A program made the position numbers and the translations under genes. From Candidatus Poribacteria bacterium (GTDB taxonomy: Bacteria; Poribacteria; WGA-4E; PCPOR2b), in NCBI GenBank assembly GCA_027296925.1, contig JAPUIP010000057.1:1-9499 (forward strand): 9,499 nucleotides of DNA. The letters are read 5' to 3'. The notes under the pieces were generated by a model. It had not been told where the DNA came from, did no database searches, and saw only the letters and a list, made by a program, of their open reading frames with translations. Position 1 is the first letter of the stretch; each line of letters opens with the position of its first letter. This document shows, in pieces, positions 1 through 5,902 of this stretch.

Positions 1-339
1 ATTGACTCAGAGACCGCCCCTCGTTTTCTCCGTCTGATTCCTACTGTCGAAGCGATGCGGCAAATCTGGGTTCAGCAGTATTTCATTGAAGACCGTGAGG
101 TCCACTGGCGAGACAAAGGCAATCTCCCCGCATCAGCGATGCTGATTTCCTCGCCTCATGACACCGATGCACATTATGCTATCAAGCGGAATACGACCAC
201 TTGGGTCGGCTACAAGGTGCATTTGACCGAAACCTGCGACAAAGATTCGCCGAATCTTATCACCAATGTGCAAACCACTCCGGCCACCGATGTCGATAGC
301 GCTGTGGTAATACGACTTTTTCACTTAGCCCTGATCTAA
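1..339 (+). pseudogene. Transposase fragment (IS1182-like DDE family), truncated
   Basis: The frame is open from base 1, so the gene begins left of the window. The first ATG inside it, at 55, is not a credible start. The readable part contains the blocks YAIKR, WVGYKVHLTETCD, LITNV and TTPAT, which I recognise from the middle of IS1182-type DDE transposases, just ahead of the catalytic core. Homology stops near base 309, exactly where the inverted-repeat element at 310-469 begins. The last ten codons (to the TAA at 337-339) are read from that element and are not transposase. No continuation of the transposase is visible after 469. The copy is therefore dead at its 3' end and would lack most of the catalytic domain. 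The family assignment is from memory of conserved blocks; the truncation is seen directly. Confidence 0.75.
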
Positions 340-469
340 AGATCGGGCTAATAGCTCAAGTCCACTGAAGTGGACTCGGATTGTTTGTTTTAGTCGTCTT
401 CAGACGACTTTGGCTTTGAGCCTGAACTTCAGTTCAAGGCGCCTGGGTTCATAAGTGAAAAACTCGTAT
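310..469. mobile_element. ~160 bp MITE/REP-like element with terminal inverted repeats
   Basis: Bases 310-327 (ATACGACTTTTTCACTTA) and 452-469 are inverted repeats matching at 17 of 18 positions. Between them lie four consecutive hairpins and no coding sequence. The left end coincides with the point where the transposase frame loses homology, which suggests insertion into or rearrangement of that gene. No clear target-site duplication is seen; a possible one-base A or a TA is too short to count. The size, lack of a gene and palindromic content fit a non-autonomous element moved in trans. A REP-type palindrome cluster handled by a Y1/RAYT transposase is the other possibility. Confidence 0.6.
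325..440. repeat. Cluster of four hairpins with TTCA/TGAA/TAAA loops
   Basis: Hairpin 1 spans 325-351 (arms TTAGCCC and GGGCTAA plus GATC/GATC, one bulged T at 332, loop TAAA). Hairpin 2 spans 359-376 (AGTCCAC, loop TGAA, GTGGACT). Hairpin 3 spans 392-409 (AGTCGTC, loop TTCA, GACGACT). Hairpin 4 spans 420-440 (GCC plus TGAAC, loop TTCA, GTTCA plus GGC, with A437 bulged). Hairpins 2-4 share a TGAA or TTCA core but differ in stem sequence, so the structure looks conserved more than the sequence. Confidence 0.75.
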
Positions 470-491
470 AATCATAATTTATGAGATTCGG

Positions 492-630
492 TATCTTGAC
501 TTTGGTAAATTAAAATGGACAATCGGCAGATCCACTTCTGGCTTGCCCCCCGGCCCCCCAATTCTGGGGGAGAATCGCAAAAACTCCCCCAGCATTGGGG
601 TCCGGGGGGCTATTTACCAAAGTCAAGGTA
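492..630. repeat. ~139 bp inverted-repeat element with nested C/G stem
   Basis: Bases 492-510 (TATCTTGACTTTGGTAAAT) and 612-630 are inverted copies matching at 18 of 19 positions. Inside, 545-572 and 584-610 form a second imperfect inverted repeat (GCCCCCCGG... / ...CCGGGGGGC, each also carrying a CTGGGGGAG-type end) around an 11-nt loop. The left arm carries 34 extra bases (511-544) between outer and inner repeats, against one base on the right. No gene is present. It ends about 70 bp before the antitoxin start, so it may supply or disrupt that pair's promoter region. I cannot name the family. Confidence 0.6.
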
Positions 631-702
631 TATGATCCGATATTCCAGATAGTCAGAAACACGCCCGAGAAATACGCAATAAAGACGAATAAGAAGATTA
701 AG

Positions 703-978
703 ATGATTTCAATAGATTTACCCACCGCTCTTGAAAAACACTTCATTGATGTTGTTCAAGAAAGTTATGATGGCAATCTGCAGTCAGCTATCGCAGCATT
801 CTTGAAGTTACATGAGAAATACGGTTGGAAAGAACAGTTGCTTGAAGATGTGAAGTCAGTTCGTTCGGCAGTCCATCGAAAAGGGGGTATCAGAGCAGGA
901 GAGATTGAGAATGCGATAAAGAAATACCGACAGAATATTGGCAGCTCCCATGCAAAAGATTTTACGTGTCGTAATTGA
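703..978 (+). CDS. Ribbon-helix-helix antitoxin of a PIN-type TA pair
   Basis: This is a 91-residue protein starting with MISIDLP, a short beta strand followed by a helix (ALEKHFIDVVQE) and a second helix (LQSAIAAFLKLHEKYG). That order is typical of small RHH DNA-binding antitoxins. The C-terminal half is basic and polar and probably wraps the toxin. I chose ATG 703 because the beta strand starts there and an AAGAAG sits at 691-696. The frame is open further upstream to 595, but that part runs through the inverted-repeat element. The 3' end overlaps the toxin gene by 29 bases, so the two are translationally coupled. Expected role: neutralise the toxin and repress its own operon. No operator was identified. 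The sequence is AT-richer than the metabolic genes downstream, consistent with transfer. Confidence 0.7.
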   Translation: MISIDLPTALEKHFIDVVQESYDGNLQSAIAAFLKLHEKYGWKEQLLEDVKSVRSAVHRKGGIRAGEIENAIKKYRQNIGSSHAKDFTCRN

Positions 979-1396
979 TACCAATCATATCATATCAGCA
1001 ATTCTCAGCGCACGCGGCGCGTCTGCGAAACTGATTGATTGGATGACAAAAGAGCAAGACTACTTTCGGTTGCTGATGTCTCAGCCTATTTGGAATGAAT
1101 ACAGCACAGTTGCAGATTGGCTAATCCCTGAGTCAAAACAACGTGAAAGAGAGCGAATCTTGAACATATTGCGGCTTCAATCAGACTGGATTGAGCCCAA
1201 AATCCAATTAGATGTATGCGCTTATAAATCTGACAGTCGTTTTCTGGAATGCGCTGTGGAAGGGAAAGCAGATTATCTTGTAACCAAAAATATTCGCCAT
1301 TTCCCACCGAAAGAATATCAGGGTATCAAGATCGTCCGGATTCGCAAGTTTTTGGACATTTTGGAGAAAATGGAAAAGTACGATAACAGAATTTGA
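950..1396 (+). CDS. PIN-domain ribonuclease toxin (VapC-like)
   Basis: This 148-residue protein has PIN-fold acidic positions: D10 in VVIDTN, E50 in SQPIWNEY, D95 in the SDSRFLECA block and D108 in GKADYLVTKN. The FLECA...ADYLVTKN...HFP pattern is characteristic of the 'putative toxin-antitoxin system toxin component, PIN family' group. Such proteins are Mg-dependent ribonucleases that cleave RNA when unbound. N114 replaces the aspartate often found after LVT, so the acidic set may be slightly altered. ATG 950 is preferred over an in-frame TTG at 938, because the PIN fold starts with the strand ILRVVIDTN. No strong ribosome-binding site precedes it, which fits coupling to the overlapping antitoxin. 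The RNA target is unknown. Confidence 0.8.
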   Translation: MQKILRVVIDTNHIISAILSARGASAKLIDWMTKEQDYFRLLMSQPIWNEYSTVADWLIPESKQRERERILNILRLQSDWIEPKIQLDVCAYKSDSRFLECAVEGKADYLVTKNIRHFPPKEYQGIKIVRIRKFLDILEKMEKYDNRI

Positions 1397-1444
1397 TCCT
1401 CTTGGGTACCATGCATGAACTAACCTTTCAATTTATACAACGAT

Positions 1445-1451
1445 AAGGAGG
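1445..1451 (+). promoter_or_regulatory. Strong ribosome binding site for the TTG-started ligase gene
   Basis: AAGGAGG lies seven bases before TTG 1459. An in-frame TAA at 1444-1446 rules out any upstream start, so this site fixes the unusual TTG start. Confidence 0.85.
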
Positions 1452-1458
1452 AACTGTT

Positions 1459-2952
1459 TTGTCCACCCTAACGGAATTATTATCACCGGACTATGCGAAC
1501 CAAACGGCGATTGTTATCCCCGACGGCGGTCCGACGCTGACGTATGCCGAGTCGAGAACGCAGGTTGCCGCGCTTGCGGAGATGCTGAAGCGAGGAGGCA
1601 TTCGAGCCGGCGATCCAGTGTCTATCGTCCTACCCAACGGTTTGGAGTTTCTGACGACGTTTTTGGCGGTGACATGGGCACGGGGGATTGCGGCGCCGCT
1701 GAACCCCGCGTATACGGCCGAAGAATTTCAATTCTACATGGAAGATGCCGAGGCACGTGCGGTGATTGTGCCGCCTGGGGCGCACCCGGCACGCGAAGCG
1801 GCAGCAACGTTGAACGTGCCGGTTTGGGAAGCGCATCTTGATGCGAAAGGGTTGGTGGGTTTGGAGCCACCGTCTGGGACATCCGCATCGGTGAGTGACG
1901 ATGCACCACAAGCCGACGATGTCGCACTGTTCCTGCACACGAGCGGGACCACGAGTCGCCCGAAAGGGGTGCCGCTGACTCATGGCAACCTGACGACCTC
2001 CCTTGGTAATATCGTCAACACCTACGAACTCACGCCCGAACATGTCAGTCTGATTGTTATGCCCCTTTTCCACGTACACGGCTTGTTGGGTGCGACGCTT
2101 TCGACGCTGAGTTCGGGCGGCACGGTGGTCATCCCGCCCCGTTTTTCGGCAAGCAGTTTTTGGCAGCAGGTCACTGAGCACCGTGTCAACTGGTATTCAG
2201 CGGTGCCGACAATTCACCAAATCCTGCTGGCGCGTGATGACGATGACGGTGCCCCGAACGGGGCGCTACGCTTCATCCGTTCGTGCAGTGCAGCGCTGGC
2301 GCCGGCGGTGCTGTCACAGTTGGAAGACCGATTCGGTGCGCCTGTCCTGGAAGCCTACGGCATGACCGAAGCCTCGCACCAGATGTCCTCCAACCCGTTG
2401 CCGCCCGGAGTCCGCAAGCCAGGAGCGGTAGGCATGGGGACAGGTGTGGACATCACTATCCTAGACGAGGAAGGGGCTGAACTCCCGGAAGGCATGCGCG
2501 GCGAGGTCTCAATTCGAGGTCGCAATGTGACAAAAGGTTACCACAATAACCCCGAGGCGAACGCCGCTGCGTTCACCAAAGGCTGGTTCCGAACCGGCGA
2601 TCAAGGGTTCATTGATTCCGATAACTACTTGACTTTGACGGGACGCCTCAAGGAACTCATCAATCGCGGTGGTGAGAAGATTTCACCCCTTGAGGTAGAT
2701 GCGGTGATGCTGGAACATCCGGATGTCGCGGAGGCGGTCTGCTTCGGTGTGCCCGATGAAAAGTACGGCGAAGAGGTCCACGCTGCCGTCGTCCTCAAAG
2801 GAGAGGTGAGCGAGGAAGCCCTGATCGCTTTCTGTCACGATCATCTTGCCGACTTCAAGACGCCCAAGAAACTCTATATCGCCGACACGCTGCCGCGAAC
2901 AGCTACGGGGAAGATCCAGCGGCGGCATGTCGCAGCGCATTTCCGTGAGTAA
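1459..2952 (+). CDS. Acyl-CoA ligase, oxalyl-CoA synthetase (AAE3/Pcs60) type
   Basis: This 497-residue, full-length member of the ANL adenylate-forming family joins a carboxylic acid to CoA through an acyl-AMP. The phosphate-binding loop HTSGTTSRPKG is at 160-170, the adenine/acyl motif YGMTE at 300-304, WFRTGD at 376-381, GRLKELINRGGEKISP at 395-410, and the catalytic-lysine motif TGKIQRR at 483-489 (K485). The stretches ASHQMSSNPLP, VTKGYHNNPEAN, GVPDEKYGEEV and a VAAHF end match what I know of plant AAE3 and yeast Pcs60, which are oxalate-CoA ligases. Oxalate is therefore the favoured substrate; another small acid is possible. The cytosolic product would feed the ThDP enzyme 57 bp downstream in the same direction. 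Translation starts at TTG behind a near-perfect Shine-Dalgarno. Confidence 0.85.
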   Translation: MSTLTELLSPDYANQTAIVIPDGGPTLTYAESRTQVAALAEMLKRGGIRAGDPVSIVLPNGLEFLTTFLAVTWARGIAAPLNPAYTAEEFQFYMEDAEARAVIVPPGAHPAREAAATLNVPVWEAHLDAKGLVGLEPPSGTSASVSDDAPQADDVALFLHTSGTTSRPKGVPLTHGNLTTSLGNIVNTYELTPEHVSLIVMPLFHVHGLLGATLSTLSSGGTVVIPPRFSASSFWQQVTEHRVNWYSAVPTIHQILLARDDDDGAPNGALRFIRSCSAALAPAVLSQLEDRFGAPVLEAYGMTEASHQMSSNPLPPGVRKPGAVGMGTGVDITILDEEGAELPEGMRGEVSIRGRNVTKGYHNNPEANAAAFTKGWFRTGDQGFIDSDNYLTLTGRLKELINRGGEKISPLEVDAVMLEHPDVAEAVCFGVPDEKYGEEVHAAVVLKGEVSEEALIAFCHDHLADFKTPKKLYIADTLPRTATGKIQRRHVAAHFRE

Positions 2953-3009
2953 GACGGAACTGAAACGCTCAAGGGTTGAAGCCTTTGGGCGATAAAGGAG
3001 AGGATTCAA

Positions 3010-4656
3010 ATGGCAAAAATCAGTGGCGGACATTTGGTAGCCCGCGCGCTCAAACAGGAAGGCGTCGAAGCAATATTTACGCTCTGCGGCGGGCATATCA
3101 TTGACATTTACGACGGTTGCATTGATGAGGGTATCAAGATTATTGACATTCGTCATGAGCAGACCGCCGCCCACGCCGCCGACGGCTGGACTCGGGTAAC
3201 GGGCGTGCCGGGCGTGGCGGTCGTCACAGCGGGACCGGGCACGACGGACACGGTGACGGGCATCGCCAATGCTTTCCGCGCCCAGTCACCGATGCTGCTC
3301 ATCGGTGGACAAGCCGCGCGGATACAGTATCATCAGGGCGGGCTGCAAGAGCTTGACCATGTGTCGATAATGAAGCCTATCACCAAGTTCGCATCGGCGG
3401 TTCTAGACACCGAGCGTATCCCTGAACTGATCGGCATGGCGTTTCGCGAAGCCTATAATGGCCGCCCCGGTCCGTCTTTTTTGGAAATCCCACGCGATAT
3501 ACTAGACGCACAAGTGGACGAGGAAGCCGTAACGTTTCCGACGCAATACCGCTCGCGTGGGCGTGTACATGGCGACCCAAAACTCATCCAGAAAGCCGCC
3601 GATTGGTTGAGCGGCGCAGAGCGCCCTGCGGTATTGGCGGGAAGCCAAGTTTGGCACTGCCGCGCACCGGCGCAGTTACTCGAATTTTCCGAACGCGCAG
3701 CGGTTCCGATCTACTTAAACGGCGCAGCTCGCGGCTGCTTGCCACGTGATTGGCCGTTCTACATGAACTACTCGCGACGGAACGCCCTCTCTCAAGCCGA
3801 CGTGGTTCTGGTAATCGGTACACCGTTCGACTTTCGTCTCGGCTATGGGAGTCGAATCGCGCAGGGTGCGAAGGTGATTCAGGTCGATTTAGACTATGGA
3901 GAGTTGGGACATAACCGCGATGTAGATATCGGCATCGTCGGCGACGCAGGCGCAGTGCTCGAACAGCTTACCGCTGCCATCACTCCAACCGGGAAAAACA
4001 AGGAGTGGCTCAAGCAGTTGCGTCAGGTCGAAGTCAAGCAATACGAAGCAGCCAAACCGTTGCTGTATTCTGACGCGGTGCCCATTCACCCATTGCGCGT
4101 CGCCCGTGAGATAAACGACTTTCTGACTGAGGATACCATGTTCATTGGCGACGGCGGTGATGTCGTTACGATTTCCGCCAGGGCAATTCAGCCACGCCAG
4201 CCGGGACACTGGATGGACCCCGGACCGCTTGGCACGCTCGGCGTGGGGACACCTTTTGCCATCGCCACGAAGGTGGCACGCCCCGACAAAGAGGTCGTCA
4301 TTCTCTTCGGTGACGGTGCGTTCGGCTGCACGGGGTTCGACTATGATACATTGATACGGTTCAAACTGCCTGTCATTGGTGTGGTGGGCAACAACGCCGC
4401 TTGGAATCAGATTCGTTTCGGGCAGATCCAGAAATACGGACCCGAACGGGGTGACGTTGCGAATCTGCTTGCTCCGACCCGCTACGACCGCATCGTGGAA
4501 GCGATGGGCGGATACGGGGAGCACGTGACTGAACCCCAACAGATCCGACCTGCGATGGAACGCGCCCGCGATTCCGGGAAGCCTGCCTGCATCAACGTGA
4601 TGATAGATCCAGATGTGTTCAGCAGCGGTACGCGGAATCAGACGATGTATAAATAA
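3010..4656 (+). CDS. ThDP-dependent 2-hydroxyacyl-CoA lyase / oxalyl-CoA decarboxylase-like enzyme
   Basis: This 548-residue protein has the three-domain layout of the acetolactate synthase superfamily. The N-terminal pyrimidine domain carries the catalytic glutamate E50 in DIRHEQTAAHAADG. The middle domain includes ADVVLVIGTPFDFRLGYG (263-280). The C-terminal pyrophosphate domain has the ThDP/Mg motif GDGAFG (434-439) ending in NN (461-462). The DFRLGYG block resembles the ILVBL/HACL2 branch more than classical Oxc or catabolic acetolactate synthase. Residues LQELDH (112-117) and the tail DP...SSG recall positions seen in oxalyl-CoA decarboxylases. Placed 57 bp behind an oxalyl-CoA-synthetase-like ligase, with AAAGGAG at 2994-3000, it probably acts on the ligase's CoA product, giving formyl-CoA plus CO2 if that is oxalyl-CoA. 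Acyloin lyase or ligase activity on 2-hydroxyacyl-CoA is the alternative. No FAD-site call is made. Confidence 0.8.
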   Translation: MAKISGGHLVARALKQEGVEAIFTLCGGHIIDIYDGCIDEGIKIIDIRHEQTAAHAADGWTRVTGVPGVAVVTAGPGTTDTVTGIANAFRAQSPMLLIGGQAARIQYHQGGLQELDHVSIMKPITKFASAVLDTERIPELIGMAFREAYNGRPGPSFLEIPRDILDAQVDEEAVTFPTQYRSRGRVHGDPKLIQKAADWLSGAERPAVLAGSQVWHCRAPAQLLEFSERAAVPIYLNGAARGCLPRDWPFYMNYSRRNALSQADVVLVIGTPFDFRLGYGSRIAQGAKVIQVDLDYGELGHNRDVDIGIVGDAGAVLEQLTAAITPTGKNKEWLKQLRQVEVKQYEAAKPLLYSDAVPIHPLRVAREINDFLTEDTMFIGDGGDVVTISARAIQPRQPGHWMDPGPLGTLGVGTPFAIATKVARPDKEVVILFGDGAFGCTGFDYDTLIRFKLPVIGVVGNNAAWNQIRFGQIQKYGPERGDVANLLAPTRYDRIVEAMGGYGEHVTEPQQIRPAMERARDSGKPACINVMIDPDVFSSGTRNQTMYK

Positions 4657-4738
4657 GGTTGTTGTTTGGATCTTAGTGGTCGATTTCATAAGTTCGGTAT
4701 AGGGTTGTGATGGTCGCAGTTGCAGCCCCCCTCTCGGT

Positions 4739-4760
4739 CTCCCCCCAAACTTGGGGGGAG
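4739..4760. repeat. Perfect C/G palindrome, 10-bp stem
   Basis: CTCCCCCCAA, loop AC, TTGGGGGGAG. There is no T-run, so it is not an ordinary terminator. With the GCAGCCCCCC lead-in at 4721-4731 it resembles the inner stem of the element at 492-630, which suggests a dispersed repeat family. Confidence 0.75.
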
Positions 4761-4953
4761 GTCATGCGGCTCACGTGTTCGCCTTACCTCCACGCTGGTG
4801 GACGATGTCACGCAGTGACAGGCGGGCCTCGAGCCCATCACAAAGGCATTGGTTAAAACCCTCGTCGAATTAAAGAAATGAACCACTTACGACTTAGGCA
4901 TCGAGTTGTGAGGTTATACTTTGTACAGGCATCAATTTCGCTTTTTAATGACG

Positions 4954-4984
4954 GGTGAGTGGCCAATGCACGTAGCCACTCACC
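4954..4984. repeat. Inverted repeat with 10-bp arms, 103 bp before the permease start
   Basis: GGTGAGTGGC (4954-4963) and GCCACTCACC (4975-4984) are perfect inverted copies separated by 11 bases. No T-run follows, so a regulator site, an mRNA leader hairpin or a repeat remnant are all possible. Confidence 0.6.
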
Positions 4985-5086
4985 GCTCACCATCAACACT
5001 TGCGTGTCAACCGTTTCTGCCCACTTTCTCCCCTCTCCTTATCCGCTTTCCTCTTCACTAATCCACCCAGAGGCGATTTACGATAA

Positions 5087-5686
5087 ATGGAATATCTTTG
5101 GCAAATTCCGTTGATTCTGGTTGTCGGTGCGTTTGCTGGCTTCCTGAACGTCGTCGCCGGTGGTGGTTCATTACTCACCCTCCCCTTTCTTATCTTTCTG
5201 GGTTTACCCGCTGTAATGGCAAATGGCACGAACAGGATCGCCATCTTTATACAGAACGCCAGTGGTATTACGGGCTTCCGTCGCAAGGGCGTTTCTGATT
5301 TCCGCTACGGCGCGCTACTCGCGGCCCCGGCCGTCGTTGGTGCTTTAATCGGGGCGTCAATCGCCATTGACATGAATGAAGTCCTCTTCAAGTGGGTATT
5401 GGCGGGTATAATGGTGGGGGTGTCGATCAACGGCTTTGATCTCGTTCGTACCAACGCGATCAAGATCTTGGTGGTATTCTTTTACACCGTTATTACGCTG
5501 GTCATCTTCATTAAGAGCGAAAACGTCAACTGGTTTTTGGGGCTAACACTGGCGGTCGGAAATGCGAGCGGTGCGTGGTTCGGCAGCCAGTGGGCGGTAG
5601 ACAAAGGGGAAAAATGGATTAAGGTAGTTCTCGTTGTTACGGTATTGGCTTTTGCCGTGCGGCTTGTCTGGCAAAGCTTCGGTTAA
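5087..5686 (+). CDS. TauE/SafE-family permease, internally shortened
   Basis: This 199-residue hydrophobic protein belongs to the TauE/SafE (DUF81) membrane family, whose members export sulfite, sulfoacetate or related anions. The N-terminal half has the hallmark GAFAGFLNVVAGGGSLLTLP (14-33), then GLPAVMANGTNRIAI (39-53) and FRRKGVSDFRYG. The C-terminal half has FDLVRTNAIKILVVFFYT (117-134) and a final GAWFGSQWAV...W...VLVV block. Family members are usually about 250 residues. Here the end of the first half (VLAGIMV, 104-110) joins almost directly to GFDLVRTNAIK (116-126), so roughly 50 residues, including the second-half glycine-rich segment and about two membrane helices, are missing without loss of frame. 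It may be a decayed gene or a minimal variant. ATG 5087 has only a weak AGAGG 13 bases upstream. Confidence 0.75.
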   Translation: MEYLWQIPLILVVGAFAGFLNVVAGGGSLLTLPFLIFLGLPAVMANGTNRIAIFIQNASGITGFRRKGVSDFRYGALLAAPAVVGALIGASIAIDMNEVLFKWVLAGIMVGVSINGFDLVRTNAIKILVVFFYTVITLVIFIKSENVNWFLGLTLAVGNASGAWFGSQWAVDKGEKWIKVVLVVTVLAFAVRLVWQSFG

Positions 5687-5768
5687 GCCCATGAGTTGAA
5701 AACTTTTCCTGATTTTTTCCGAACAATTGCTATTGTGGGATGTCTAAAGCAATTGAAACAAACGAAAA

Positions 5769-5805
5769 GGGGAATTCACAGCGCATGCCAAGCACGTGAA
5801 TCCCC
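5769..5805. repeat. Hairpin between permease and repeat-protein genes
   Basis: GGGGAATTCAC (5769-5779) pairs with GTGAATCCCC (5796-5805), giving ten pairs with one bulged A and a 16-base loop. No T-run follows. It could still limit read-through from the permease gene. Nothing else was recognised in the 216-base spacer 5687-5902. Confidence 0.5.
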
Positions 5806-5888
5806 CATCATTCAGTTACAACTCTTGATGCGATGTGCGCTCCGTTGCACTGAGTAGGAGTTGCACATTGCATCCCATTATTATACCG

Positions 5889-5894
5889 AAAGGA
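5889..5894 (+). promoter_or_regulatory. Ribosome binding site that sets the start at 5903
   Basis: AAAGGA lies eight bases before ATG 5903. This favours that start over an in-frame TTG at 5861, which would place 14 polar residues ahead of the signal peptide. Confidence 0.75.
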
Positions 5895-5902
5895 AAACTC
5901 CC

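Larger units (their letters stand above)
4657..5086. other. Noncoding spacer between the operon and the permease gene
   Basis: No convincing gene was found on either strand over 430 bases. The spacer contains two strong palindromes (entries at 4739 and 4954) and a weaker one (TGTCAC-GCA-GTGACA around 4805-4820). No canonical hairpin-plus-T-run terminator is seen after the ThDP gene. Confidence 0.6.

Noticed and set aside
310..440. CRISPR-like array suggested by repeated palindromes
   Set aside because: The stems are different sequences, spacing is irregular and there are no constant direct repeats or spacers.
595..702. N-terminal extension of the antitoxin from an ATG-like start at 595
   Set aside because: It reads through the inverted-repeat element, and the RHH strand begins at the ATG at 703.
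1630..2181. 183-codon open frame on the - strand inside the ligase gene
   Set aside because: It is rich in Arg, His and Cys with no family resemblance, and is fully explained by the ligase on +.
2683..3174. 163-codon - strand frame spanning the ligase/lyase junction
   Set aside because: It overlaps two strongly supported genes and has no recognisable motif.
3889..4689. 266-codon open frame on the - strand opposite the ThDP gene
   Set aside because: It lies antisense to a well-supported enzyme, has no recognisable domain and low-complexity composition. It is a shadow of codon bias in the + gene.
5861..5886. TTGCAC ... TTATAC as a promoter for the repeat protein
   Set aside because: The spacer is only 14 bases, and transcription would start inside the ribosome binding site.
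5861..5902. TTG start giving 14 extra residues on the repeat protein
   Set aside because: It places polar residues before the signal peptide and has no suitable ribosome binding site; ATG 5903 has one.
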